A DNA stretch of 64,000 bases from Oscillospiraceae bacterium (GTDB lineage Bacteria > Bacillota > Clostridia > Oscillospirales > Ruminococcaceae): contig BQOK01000001.1 of assembly GCA_022835495.1 (NCBI GenBank), positions 2,914,001 through 2,978,000 on the forward strand, read 5' to 3'. The translations under genes and the position numbers were made by a program. The notes under the pieces were generated by a model. The model worked only from the letters and a program-made list of their open reading frames with translations. It ran no database searches and was not told the DNA's origin. Below, piece by piece: positions 52,875 to 61,429 of this stretch. The stretch's first letter is position 1. Every line of letters starts with the position of its first letter.

Positions 52875-54089
52875 TCATCGGCTCACCGGAATGGATATCT
52901 CGAAAACGGCGCCGCTATCCCCGTTGTAGGCACGGATCGTTCCCTTATGCAGGTGGATAATCTCCTTCGTCAGGGCAAGGCCGATGCCGGATTTGCCGCT
53001 TCGCCCCATGTAGAAGCGGTCAAAGATGTGGGGCAGATCTTCCTCGGCGATGCCGTCCCCGTCGTCCTGAATTCGGATTATCACATTCCGTTTGTCGGGT
53101 CGGCAGGTCAGGCGCAGCTTGCTGCGGGCATAGCGCACACCGTTGGATAGAATATTGGTGACCGCTCTGCGCAGCCGGGTATCGTCGCAGCTGACCATAA
53201 CGGGCGTTTCAGGGAAGTCCGGCACGATGGCGATGCCGCCGGCGGCGGCTGTCGGCTCCACGGCGCGTATGCTGTCGTAGAGCAACTCCCGAATATCCAT
53301 CTCGGAAAGGGCAAGCGGCTGCCGCCCCATATCGATTTTCGAGATGTCCAGGAGCTCGTCTACCAGCTCCGTCATGCGGTCGCTTTCCGCCAGGATCACC
53401 TCCGCCGCGCCGCCTGTGTCCATCACACCCGCCTGTATCCCCTCGGCATAGCCCTGTATCGCCATAAGCGGCGTTTTCAGCTCGTGTGAGGCATTCTGGA
53501 AGAAGGTCTGCTGCCGCTCCGTCTCCTTCTCAATATCACGGCCAAACCGGAAGCCCAGCAGGCACATGACGGAGGAGATCGCCAGCAGCACCCCAAAGAA
53601 CGCCCAATTCAGCGTCACAATATAGCGGGTGATTGGGCCGATGTCTATGTACATGATATAGGCGTACGGTTTTTCCCAATCGTCCTGCTCCTCCTCCACG
53701 GACATGAATATCAGATGATGTTTGTCCGTTTTGAAGGTATAGCATTGATTGAGTGCAATATCCCGCCCGGCGCAGTATTCCAGCAATTTTATCTCCAGGC
53801 GATAGGTATCCCGGTTCCATGTATTAGGTCGGTATCCGTCATCCAGTTCCAAAAAGACGATGCTGGGGGTAAAGAAATTCCCCTCATCCTCGCCCTCGTC
53901 ATAGATCGGCTCATCGTCGGTATAGGGGATGGTGCGGTTCTGGTACTGTGCCTCGCTGATGAGCGCCTTTTTTGCCTCACTCACAAAGTGGGCAGGTATG
54001 ATGAGGTTCACCGCCAGCATGAACAGGGCAAAGAGCAGCAGTGCCGCACCGAGGATTAGGTACACGATCCGCAGCTTGATGTTTTTCAT
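52875..54089 (-). CDS. Sensor histidine kinase
   Basis: 404 residues. Membrane helix 1 (8-32), an acidic external domain (about 33-156, with a DEPIYDEGEDEG stretch), and membrane helix 2 (157-180) precede HisKA with H202 in NASHELKTPL. HATPase_c follows with an N box (VTNILSNG) and GDGIAEED. No clear HAMP domain is seen; the link after helix 2 is short. The acidic sensor loop could bind cations or cationic peptides (inferred). It overlaps the response regulator gene by 4 bp. Confidence 0.93.
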   Translation of the reverse strand: MKNIKLRIVYLILGAALLLFALFMLAVNLIIPAHFVSEAKKALISEAQYQNRTIPYTDDEPIYDEGEDEGNFFTPSIVFLELDDGYRPNTWNRDTYRLEIKLLEYCAGRDIALNQCYTFKTDKHHLIFMSVEEEQDDWEKPYAYIMYIDIGPITRYIVTLNWAFFGVLLAISSVMCLLGFRFGRDIEKETERQQTFFQNASHELKTPLMAIQGYAEGIQAGVMDTGGAAEVILAESDRMTELVDELLDISKIDMGRQPLALSEMDIRELLYDSIRAVEPTAAAGGIAIVPDFPETPVMVSCDDTRLRRAVTNILSNGVRYARSKLRLTCRPDKRNVIIRIQDDGDGIAEEDLPHIFDRFYMGRSGKSGIGLALTKEIIHLHKGTIRAYNGDSGAVFEISIPVSR

Positions 54090-54787
54090 ACGCTTCCTGC
54101 TCCCTTCAGCTTGTAGCCAAAGCCCCATATGGTGCTTACGCTGACGGTGCTGCCCGCTTGCAGCAGCTTTTTTCGGATACGGCGCAGCGTTTCGTCGGTC
54201 ACGCGGGTCTCCACCTCCGAATCAAAGCCCCACACCGCGCTGAGCAGCTCCTCGCGGGAATAGGCCTTTTCCGGCTGCTTCATCATATAGCTGAGCAGCC
54301 GCAGCTCGGTCTGGGTCAGCGCCACGATCGTGTTTCCGCAAAAGACGGCGTTTTCCGTAGCGGAATAGCGGAGATCCCCGTAATGCAGCTCGTCCTCCGC
54401 TGCCGCCGTTTTTCCTCGGTCCATCTCCACGCGGCGCAGCAGCGCTTTGACCTTCATCAGAAGAATGGTCGGGCGGAAGGGCTTGGTGAGATAATCGTCG
54501 CTGCCCTGACTGATGCCCATGACGTAATCCAGCTCGCTGTCCTTGGCCGTAAGCAGGATGATGGGAATGTCGGAAACAGCGCGAAGCTCCCTGCACACCG
54601 TCAGCCCGTCCGTGCCGGGCATCATAATGTCCAGTATCACAAGCTCCGCAGGCTCCTGACGAAACGCCTCCAGCAGCGCATCGCCGCTTTCAAAGGAGCG
54701 CACGGTATATCCGTCGCTTGCAAGGAAGCTATGGAGCAGCTCCCGTATGCTCTTTTCATCGTCCGCCAAATAGATGGAATGCCCCAT
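54086..54787 (-). CDS. OmpR/PhoB-family response regulator
   Basis: 233 residues. The receiver domain has the acidic pair D9-D10, phosphorylated D53 (VILDIMMPG) and K102 (DDYLTKPF). The C-terminal winged helix (about 135-230) ends with STIWGFGYKL. GGAGGTCACC precedes the ATG at 54787. Its likely target is the 11-bp direct repeat upstream of the exported-protein gene at 55613, which precedes it on the same strand. Confidence 0.94.
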   Translation of the reverse strand: MGHSIYLADDEKSIRELLHSFLASDGYTVRSFESGDALLEAFRQEPAELVILDIMMPGTDGLTVCRELRAVSDIPIILLTAKDSELDYVMGISQGSDDYLTKPFRPTILLMKVKALLRRVEMDRGKTAAAEDELHYGDLRYSATENAVFCGNTIVALTQTELRLLSYMMKQPEKAYSREELLSAVWGFDSEVETRVTDETLRRIRKKLLQAGSTVSVSTIWGFGYKLKGAGSV

Positions 54788-54875
54788 GGTGACCTCCTTG
54801 AAAGCAGCGCCAAATGCTGCGCGTGGGCGCAGCATCGGCATAACGATTTTATACTATCAGAATATCGCCTTTCCG

Positions 54876-55613
54876 TCAAAGGGGGCAGATGCCGCTTTCG
54901 CAGCCGGTGTTGCCCCAGATGGAATTGTACAGCTCGCACAGCCGGCTGTCGATCTCCGCAAGACGGTTGTAGTCGGCGATCAGCGCGTCCTTTTCCGTGT
55001 CGGTCAGGAAGCTCAGGCTGCGGATGAAGGCGGCCTCATCGTAGTTGTCGAAGTCGTAGTCGTCCGGAAGATTGAAGTACGCTTCATCTACCTTGTCCCA
55101 CAGGTCGGCGTGATTTTCGCAGACGCGGTCATACTCCTGCTCCAGGGTGTCGATCTCATCCAGCACCTTGGGGTCGGCCTTTTCCAGTGCCTTCTCGTAA
55201 AGCGGCATATTGTCGCAGTCGGGCAGTTTCTCATACAGCGCCTCCATCTGGGCATCCAGTTCATTCAGCTCCTTGATGTCAGCCAGAAGCGTTTCCTTCT
55301 CCGCTTCGGTCAGGGCATTGGTGCTGCGGATAAACGCTGCCTCGTCAAAGTTTGTGAAGTCATAGTCGTCAGGCAGGACGTTGCAAATTTCGTCCAGCTT
55401 TTCCCACAGCGCCGCGTTTCTCTGGAAGATGGCGTCGCTCTTCTTTTCCACCGCCTCGATCTGCTCCCAGATGGCGTCCTCGTTCTCGGTGGCAATTTTA
55501 GTAACAGGCTCCATTGGTGCGGATGTGGCGGCAAAGGCAGAGGTTGCTGTGCCGATGGCCGTTACCGTCAATGCCAGTGCCAGTGCAAAGCTCAAAATCG
55601 TTTTCTTTTTCAT
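54876..55613 (-). CDS. Exported protein with two ~100-residue repeats
   Basis: 245 residues. A signal peptide (about 1-28, ending SAFA) is followed by two copies of a helical acidic domain. LPDDYDF occurs at 80 and 182, DEAAFIRS at 90 and 192, and LTEAEK/LTDTEK at 101 and 203, a period of 102 residues. The LT..E motifs recall CpxP/Spy-like stress chaperones but the match is weak. Cys residues near the C-terminus (GCESGICPL) could form a disulphide. It lies 88 bp upstream of the two-component genes, with a putative response-regulator site in its promoter, so it may be a sensed or feedback partner. Confidence 0.75.
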   Translation of the reverse strand: MKKKTILSFALALALTVTAIGTATSAFAATSAPMEPVTKIATENEDAIWEQIEAVEKKSDAIFQRNAALWEKLDEICNVLPDDYDFTNFDEAAFIRSTNALTEAEKETLLADIKELNELDAQMEALYEKLPDCDNMPLYEKALEKADPKVLDEIDTLEQEYDRVCENHADLWDKVDEAYFNLPDDYDFDNYDEAAFIRSLSFLTDTEKDALIADYNRLAEIDSRLCELYNSIWGNTGCESGICPL

Positions 55614-55668
55614 GGTATGTTACGCTCCTTTTTGAAGTATTTTTGGTTGGGTTTCAACCTTGTCTGTA

Positions 55669-55729
55669 GCATACCAGAAGCTGCATTGAAATTCCCCCGC
55701 GAAAGTGCGGGGAAAGTGTCACAAAAGTG
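55669..55729 (-). promoter_or_regulatory. Promoter with three 11-bp-phased direct repeats
   Basis: Read on the minus strand, CACTTT occurs three times at an exact 11-bp period (plus-strand AAAGTG at 55702, 55713, 55724). About 27 bp downstream is a -10 TATGCT (55669-55674) with no good -35. This is the layout of OmpR/PhoB-type activator sites, suggesting activation of the exported-protein gene by the adjacent response regulator. Confidence 0.6.
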
Positions 55730-55838
55730 CAACGAGACCAACCAGGAAAATGAACGAAAGCCCGCTCCACGCCTCAAGGGCAGAAACGGGCGGACGTTTT
55801 TATTCCGATTTCACTTTGCGCATCAAGATGGACCTCAT

Positions 55839-56480
55839 TCATATATTTCCCGGTCCGTTTGCAAAGGCAAGCCATTTTGCGCCGTAAAAATCAAAGTAGA
55901 AGCGCTGCCCCACCTCGTTTTCCACAAAGCGTCTTTTAATATGATACCAGCCGCGAAGCTCATCTCGCAGGGCGGCGTCCATGGAGATTGGCTCTACCCA
56001 TACGCAGTCGTATCCGGTAAGCTCGTCCCTTCTCAACGGCATGGATACTGCCGCGCCGGGTGTTGCAAAAGCCGGAGGCAGAACATACACATCGGCTGCA
56101 TCTGCCAGCGACAGACGCAACCCGCTTGCGAAGAGAAGCTCTCCTTCTATCGCATTCACCATTGCCCAGCCGTATCGGCTTGAGAAGATGGGTGTATCAT
56201 GAAAAGCCGGCAGAGCTTCCGGTGGAATCGGCTGAAGCATATCTGCCCGATGATATCGAGATTCCGGAAGGCCCAGAAGAAAGTCCACGCTCACGCCGTA
56301 AAGCTCGGACATCTGAATCAGGGATTCCACAGAAGGATTCTTCCTTTCGCCCTCCCACGCGCTCAATGTCGGCTGCGAAACGCCAAGCATTTTGGCCGCC
56401 GCCGTTAGCGTAATCTTTTTCTGTTTTCTTGCCAATCTATATCGCCGAGCCGTAAAAATACCCCCTTCGGCATACCGCAA
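55839..56480 (-). CDS. XRE-family regulator with C-terminal domain
   Basis: 213 residues. The helix-turn-helix (about 15-70: KITLTAAAKMLGVSQPTLSAWEGERKNP) is followed by a 140-residue beta-containing domain (VYVLPPAFATPGAAVSMPLRRDELTGYDCVWVEPI) of no recognised family. Such two-domain regulators are common in mobile islands. The start at 56480 lacks a strong site; an internal Met after IFTARR is not available, so the upstream start is kept. Confidence 0.78.
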   Translation of the reverse strand: MRYAEGGIFTARRYRLARKQKKITLTAAAKMLGVSQPTLSAWEGERKNPSVESLIQMSELYGVSVDFLLGLPESRYHRADMLQPIPPEALPAFHDTPIFSSRYGWAMVNAIEGELLFASGLRLSLADAADVYVLPPAFATPGAAVSMPLRRDELTGYDCVWVEPISMDAALRDELRGWYHIKRRFVENEVGQRFYFDFYGAKWLAFANGPGNI

Positions 56481-56503
56481 AGCTTCGCAGCGCGCATTGT
56501 CGG

Positions 56504-57643
56504 TTATTCTTTGTCCCTATTGACATTGACGGCAACCCCGTTGAATTCCAAATGATTTTCTACCGGAATGATTAACACCTTTTGACCGTCGATGACCTTC
56601 GCTTCCACAAGATGGCTGTATTCAGGGTCGATGGAGAGTGATACCTTTTCCGTTTTCAGCTCCACTTTCTTTGCATCAATCAGGTTGGCCGGATTGAGAA
56701 CGGCGCCCACGCCGAACCGTTCCCCACAGGCAACTTGAAAAGCTTCCGCCTGTTCCTCCGAAGCACCGCAATCCAAAATAATCTTGCTCACTTCACAGGG
56801 GCTGACAGTCAGCGGCTCCGGATCCTTCGTCTCCCGATGCTCTTCAATTATTGCGGCAAGCTGACCGTGGATTGCCTGCACGATCTCAAGGCTGCAGGCG
56901 CTGCCCAACGACTCGGAAAGAGCGGATTCAAAGGCCTCCCGCTGTTCTGCGGCCGACATGGGCAAATCGGTATGGAATATTGCGTCGATAAACTCCTGAT
57001 GCAGTTCTCCCTCTTTGCGGGAGTAGAACAGCGCATTGTAGATGTTGGCGCTGCGGTTATCAAAGGCCGGGAACAGGAAGCCCAGCTCCGGCGCAGCGAC
57101 AGTTTGACTGGCGGCACAATGAAACTCGTTATCTCCAGAGAAGTAGCCCAATTCCGTTTTTCCCGTTTTAACCGGGCAGACCGCACACAAAATATAGGAA
57201 AAGACCTCATCCGATTCCTCATCTCGCATGGCGTCCCGATTTCGACGGGGTACATCGTAGTTGTCGCTTGCCAGCAGCAACAGATAATTGCTCTCGCCCA
57301 TGTCCAACGATTGAATGACTTTCTGATAAAATGCCTGCCGCACCCGAGCATCCTTCGCACCGGATGTGCGCAGTTCCATCAACATTCTGTGTTCTTCTCC
57401 CGCCATGACCTGCTGGGTGGAAAACACAATATCGATCAGGTTTTTTCCGAGTGCTCCTGACAGTGCCTTTTTCAGCAGGCTGAGGTATTTTTCAGCTTCC
57501 TCCTGCGTCACCATGCCAAGCGACTCGTCCAAATCGGTTATAATCTCTTTATTGCTATTGACAAAGCAGCCGTAGATACGGCTGATGGCATTTTTATCTG
57601 GCTTCCAGCGGCGTCGCAGCTCGTTGAGTTCTTTTTGGTTCAT
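56504..57643 (-). CDS. DUF4317 protein
   Basis: 379 residues. MNQKELNELRRRWKPDKNAISRIYGCFVNSNKEII... is the DUF4317 opening, and the length fits. It is soluble with no signal peptide. DUF4317 is widespread in gut Clostridia; its function is not known to me. AAAGGTCTGAT precedes the ATG. It stands alone between two XRE regulators. Confidence 0.88.
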   Translation of the reverse strand: MNQKELNELRRRWKPDKNAISRIYGCFVNSNKEIITDLDESLGMVTQEEAEKYLSLLKKALSGALGKNLIDIVFSTQQVMAGEEHRMLMELRTSGAKDARVRQAFYQKVIQSLDMGESNYLLLLASDNYDVPRRNRDAMRDEESDEVFSYILCAVCPVKTGKTELGYFSGDNEFHCAASQTVAAPELGFLFPAFDNRSANIYNALFYSRKEGELHQEFIDAIFHTDLPMSAAEQREAFESALSESLGSACSLEIVQAIHGQLAAIIEEHRETKDPEPLTVSPCEVSKIILDCGASEEQAEAFQVACGERFGVGAVLNPANLIDAKKVELKTEKVSLSIDPEYSHLVEAKVIDGQKVLIIPVENHLEFNGVAVNVNRDKE

Positions 57644-57771
57644 TGGTTTTATCAGACCTTTCGTTATGATATTTGGTTGGTAGCATTGTGGCAGTTCAGA
57701 TACATGTTCGGCTTTTCACCGTACTTGACATTCCGCATCAGCATTATGCCTGTATTTGAGCATCATTTCTT

Positions 57772-57993
57772 TTACGACAGGCGGCCAACCTCTTCACAAG
57801 AGAATTCCAAATGATGCTCTTCGCAGTATCTGCGGATCACGAGAAGCATCATTTTTGTCGGAAGTGACCTTCCGTTTTCCCATCGGTTTACGGAGGTATA
57901 GCTGACACCCAATTCTTTGGCAAGCTGAGTTTGGGACAGCCTCCGTTCACTGCGCAGTTTCAGAATCGCATCTGCAAAGGTCATTTGCTCCAC
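57772..57993 (-). CDS. Small XRE-family regulator
   Basis: 73 residues consisting of a single helix-turn-helix (RRLSQTQLAKELGVSYTSVNRWENGRSLP). AGAGAGGTGGAGC precedes the ATG at 57993. It is similar in type to stand-alone regulators of conjugative elements. Target unknown. Confidence 0.85.
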   Translation of the reverse strand: MEQMTFADAILKLRSERRLSQTQLAKELGVSYTSVNRWENGRSLPTKMMLLVIRRYCEEHHLEFSCEEVGRLS

Positions 57994-58167
57994 CTCTCTT
58001 ATGTAGCACAGTATAGCATATTATGCCTTCACTAAGCAAGCCCGGAATTATAAATCCCATTCAACAAACAACGGGAGTGTTGGTTAAAAAAATTAGAGTT
58101 GACTACTTATCCTTCCATATTGCAAGACTGCCGCTCGGCAGTTTTCGCTGTTGGGCGGCAGAGCACG

Positions 58168-58461
58168 ATGAATTATTTCGATTTAGACCCAGAGGGAAAA
58201 AAGCCTGTCCGCAAATACTCACAGGAAATGAAGCAGAAACTTGGGATTATTTAAGCCATTATGGAAGACCAAAAGCTATTGGTCTTAGATGAACCCTTTA
58301 ATGCTTTAGATGAAAAATCGGTAAAGTTATTTCGAGAGCTTTTGATCGAATACAAGAAACAGGAGAAGTTGATTATCCTTACATCTCATAATAAGGAAGA
58401 CATTGAATCTCTCTGCGACCACACCTATCGAATACAGTCAGGGCAGATTATTGCAGAATAA
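58168..58461 (+). pseudogene. Decayed ABC transporter ATPase fragment
   Basis: Only the C-terminal half remains. One frame reads KPVRKYSQEMKQKLGII, then a TAA at 58252-58254 where relatives have Gln, then AIMEDQKLLVLDEPFNALDE with the Walker B Asp-Glu. It ends with the switch His in LTSHNKED. The N-terminal Walker A half is missing. Dead by both truncation and nonsense mutation. Confidence 0.85.
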
Positions 58462-58470
58462 TGTAAAGCA

Positions 58471-58523
58471 AACGCCAACGCAGGATGTGGCAACCGACGA
58501 TGGCTGCTGCACCCTGCGTTTTT
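58471..58523. terminator. Hairpin between the ABC remnant and abiE remnant
   Basis: ACGCAGG and CCCTGCGT arms, with an inner GCAACCGACGATGGCTGC fold, end in TTTTTTTGC on the plus strand. Confidence 0.55.
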
Positions 58524-58528
58524 TTGCT

Positions 58529-58630
58529 TTAGGTATTGTCAATGCCCGCGTTTATAGCTTCGCTGATATGCTTCTCTGCCGCTTTGTTCTTGATAAAGGC
58601 TTTCAGTTGCATTGGATTTTTTGTAATCAT
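58529..58630 (-). pseudogene. Truncated AbiEii-type toxin gene
   Basis: The frame starts with ATG overlapping the stop of the antitoxin gene (ATGA at 58627-58630) and reads MITKNPMQLKAFIKNKAAEKHIS, the usual beginning of AbiEii toxins. It then leaves the family and stops after 33 codons. The nucleotidyltransferase domain (about 270 residues expected) is gone. Confidence 0.75.
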
Positions 58631-59220
58631 AGCAAAACCTCCATGTAGCGCAGTACCTTGGGCTTCACACGAAGCTGCTCTGCGTAATGCATCAGTTTGT
58701 GAATGTTCTTATCTTTGGATGCTACATAGCGTTTCATGGCTTCACCGACGATTTGAATATCGCTGCCGCTGCCGCGCAGAATGTCACACAGCGTCCGTTC
58801 CAAATCATAAACACGAATTGGATTGCCGGAGGGGGATTCAATTTCAATTCTGCCGAACTCGTAGTTTTCCGGTACAACGCGCTTGATGATTAGGTTCTCC
58901 TGCTTCAAGGACGGGGCATTGTAGCCCTTGGGAAAGGTTATCGTATATTTTGCCGGGGTACGGTCGGAATAGCCCAGCAGATACAGAGCGGTATCGTGCG
59001 AGTAGATCCCGCGCCCGTACTTGCGCTGCAAGAGGTAGAAATCGTCCTCCCATGCGCTGCTACGCACATACAGACCGCGCCCAAAGCGGTACATCTCGCC
59101 GCTCTTGACAAACTCCTGTAAAACGCTGCGGTGCAGTCCGGCTTCCGTTACCTGCGCTGCGGTGATCGTGCCGTCCTCCGACGCTTCCAGCAGTTCTTCG
59201 ATTCTCTCTTTGGCGTTCAT
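58627..59220 (-). CDS. AbiEi-family antitoxin
   Basis: 197 residues. An N-terminal winged helix (AKERIEELLEASEDGTITAAQVTEAGLHRSVLQEFV) and AbiEi features such as YGRGIYSHDTALYLLGYSDRTP and YDLERTLCDILR are present. In type IV AbiE systems it represses the operon and counters the AbiEii toxin. The ATG at 59220 follows GAGGTGAG; a longer frame to 59412 has no good start. The toxin gene is truncated, leaving the antitoxin as an orphan that could still act as a repressor. Confidence 0.9.
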   Translation of the reverse strand: MNAKERIEELLEASEDGTITAAQVTEAGLHRSVLQEFVKSGEMYRFGRGLYVRSSAWEDDFYLLQRKYGRGIYSHDTALYLLGYSDRTPAKYTITFPKGYNAPSLKQENLIIKRVVPENYEFGRIEIESPSGNPIRVYDLERTLCDILRGSGSDIQIVGEAMKRYVASKDKNIHKLMHYAEQLRVKPKVLRYMEVLL

Positions 59221-59341
59221 GTTGCTCACCTCGCTTTGACAATCACACATTATATTATATAAAAATAATGTGCGTCTGTCAACGGTAAATTGACGGACAC
59301 ACATCAAATTGTTTGAAACTAATGTGTGAATGTCAGAAAAG

Positions 59342-60373
59342 CTATAATGCCTTATCCTGTTCCTGCCCATGATTAGGGGACAGGATGCTGTCGATGTTCT
59401 GCTTGACGGCATCGTATTCCCGCATACGTTTTTTCAGGCTTCCGTACTCAGCGTACAGCCGATCCTTTTCTTCAGACAGTCTGGAATATTCCTCGCGCAG
59501 CTTGGCAAGGTCGGGGAGCTTATCACCGACACCCGCCGCTTTCAGCGCCCGCGCCGACGCTTCAAAGAGAATGATTTCACGCTCTTGTCCACGCAGATAC
59601 TTTTCCTTGTCACGGGATTTCTTGTATTCGCTATACAGCGGCTTTAGCTCTTTGTAGGTGGCGGTATGCTTTATCAGCAGTGCCAGATCCTGACACAATT
59701 TGTTTAGAACAACCTCGTCTTTTTCGTGTTTCTGCACACCGGTTTTCAGGTTGTCGCACTGGATGATCCGGGTGCCACCGCCGAAGTATTTGTAAGCATT
59801 CACATGGGCTGCGGTCCAATCTTCCTGGTTCATGGAGAAAAAGGCTTCTACATAGCTGTAGCCACTGTATGGCAGCGTTGCTACAAACACATAGGCCGGG
59901 ATGATTTCTCCGGTATCCGTATCAGTGACGGAGGCAGTATCGCCGGCCCGGTCCACCTGCATGATTTCGCCAGGCTTGTGGTTCAGGTGCATGGTTGCGT
60001 TGACCTTTGCCAGATAGTCAGCATAGTACTTGTTGAACTGAGTTGACTGTTATGGAATCTTGCCAGCCGCCCGGCACCGGTCGCAGTATTCCAGCCACAG
60101 CAGGTTCAGAGTAACACCGCTGCGCTGGAGTTCCTTGTGGACATAGGCGTAGTCCGGCATCTTGTAGACAGGCTTTGAGGTGCTGGGCGGAAACAGACGC
60201 TCTGAGAGTTGCTTATCCGACATTCCCTCCGGCAGCGGCCATTGCAGGCCGCAGTTCGCCGCACGCTGCAGTGTTGCTGCCACAGTGTTCCGAGCGCAGC
60301 GGCAGCTTGACGCGATCTCGGTCTTGTTGAGTCCCAGGCTATGGAGCCTGAGGATCTCACGGTAGTTGGTCAT
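59342..60373 (-). pseudogene. IS21 transposase (IstA) fused in frame to a relaxase tail
   Basis: Read on the minus strand, 60373-60053 encodes the IstA N-terminus with its helix-turn-helix (LHSLGLNKTEIASSCRCARNTV). A TAA stop follows at 60050-60052, then the frame reopens as IstA (FNKYYADYL, GEIMQVDRAGD with the first catalytic Asp, AYVFVATLPYSGYSYVEAF). Near 59698, after EVVLNK, the sequence changes to a MobA/relaxase-like C-terminus (YKELKPLYSEYKKSRDKEKYL and a Glu/Lys-rich coiled coil to the stop). Usual W in VDWAG is R here. A deletion joining two mobile elements is the simplest cause; istB is absent. Confidence 0.8.
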
Positions 60374-60437
60374 ACAAGTGACCTCCTTGTAGATATTTAC
60401 ACCGCAAAATACGGTGCATATCTACATTTTACCGTAG

Positions 60438-60488
60438 TGCTCAACGACGGCGGCGAGGGTGCTCAATTCCGCCGAAATGGATGCTCAA
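60438..60488. repeat. TGCTCAA repeats at the IS21 end
   Basis: TGCTCAA starts at 60438, 60460 and 60482, an exact 22-bp period, just upstream of the istA remnant. Multiple phased repeats at the ends are typical transposase-binding sites of IS21 elements. Confidence 0.6.
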
Positions 60489-60643
60489 TTTGAGCGGTCG
60501 AGGTGCGAAATCTCGCGCGGAATACTCACCATAATTAGAAAACCTAATGCCCGACATGTCCGGCACAGCTTATGGGTTCCGGATGGGAATGGAAAATTTT
60601 AGCACTTTTATTGCTTTTTTATCGAACACAAGCTAGTGGTTTT

Positions 60644-61429
60644 TCATCGAAGCACTCCTGCCAACACAAAACGGACATCATCAAACTCATAGCTGCATGT
60701 AGAGAGCGTCAGAATACGATCAGAGGCATTCGGTGCAATCTCGCTGGTGAAGCAGGAACGGTCAGCCGCATTCTGAAGCCAGACTTCAAATTCCGCTTCC
60801 GTAAAACCAATTTCCCACGCATCGTCCTGTGGTGCGGCAACATACCCCACGAAAAACTCTACTTTATATTTTTTATCCGGTGTTATCAGCAGCGCGACCG
60901 GATGCTCGTCAAAGAATTCCTGCTTTTTATATTTATCAAGGTCTGTAAACATTGTGCCGTTCTTCATATGATGTCCGTAAATAATGGAGTGCCGGTCGGC
61001 AAAGCTTGCGTCGTTTCGGAAATCCAGGAATATACAGCTGGATCCATTCCACTCGCCGCTGAACAGGTGCTTCAAATAATAGCTGTTATCCTCTCCCTGT
61101 ACAACCGGATAGTTGATCTTCGTTCCTTCAATGTAAATCCAAGCAACGATATCAGGGTTGATCTCACGCAGTGCAGCAAAATCCACCTCAGGCCAAATCG
61201 TGTCGTCCTCATCAGGAAGTGTTTCTGCCCCGGCTGGCTTGTTGATGACAGGTGGCTGTGGTTCGGCAGTTTTCTGTGGAAGCGAAATCATGTGACTGAT
61301 ATCCTCGTAAGCAGCTTCACCAGCGTGATACTCGGATCTAATCACCCATATCTTCCATGCAGAAAACGACATGACTGCGAGAAGAACGGCTGTGAGGCTG
61401 CCTAATAACAATTTATTCTTCAGTTTCAT
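60644..61429 (-). CDS. srtB: Class B sortase
   Basis: 261 residues. An N-terminal membrane anchor (8-30) and Pro-rich stalk precede the sortase barrel. The catalytic triad is visible: His in IIYGHHM (H153), C245 in TLSTCSYEF and R253 in DVRFVL. Sortase B enzymes attach specific surface proteins or pilins to peptidoglycan outside the cell; conjugative elements often carry one. AGGAGG precedes the ATG. Its first codons overlap the end of the serine recombinase gene by 17 bp. No sortase-signal substrate is seen in the window. Confidence 0.92.
   Translation of the reverse strand: MKLKNKLLLGSLTAVLLAVMSFSAWKIWVIRSEYHAGEAAYEDISHMISLPQKTAEPQPPVINKPAGAETLPDEDDTIWPEVDFAALREINPDIVAWIYIEGTKINYPVVQGEDNSYYLKHLFSGEWNGSSCIFLDFRNDASFADRHSIIYGHHMKNGTMFTDLDKYKKQEFFDEHPVALLITPDKKYKVEFFVGYVAAPQDDAWEIGFTEAEFEVWLQNAADRSCFTSEIAPNASDRILTLSTCSYEFDDVRFVLAGVLR

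Noticed and set aside
60438-60488. Short phased repeats as a CRISPR array
   Set aside because: Only three 7-bp repeats at 22-bp spacing, next to an IS21 transposase; they fit IS-end binding sites. No CRISPR array or cas gene was seen anywhere in the window.
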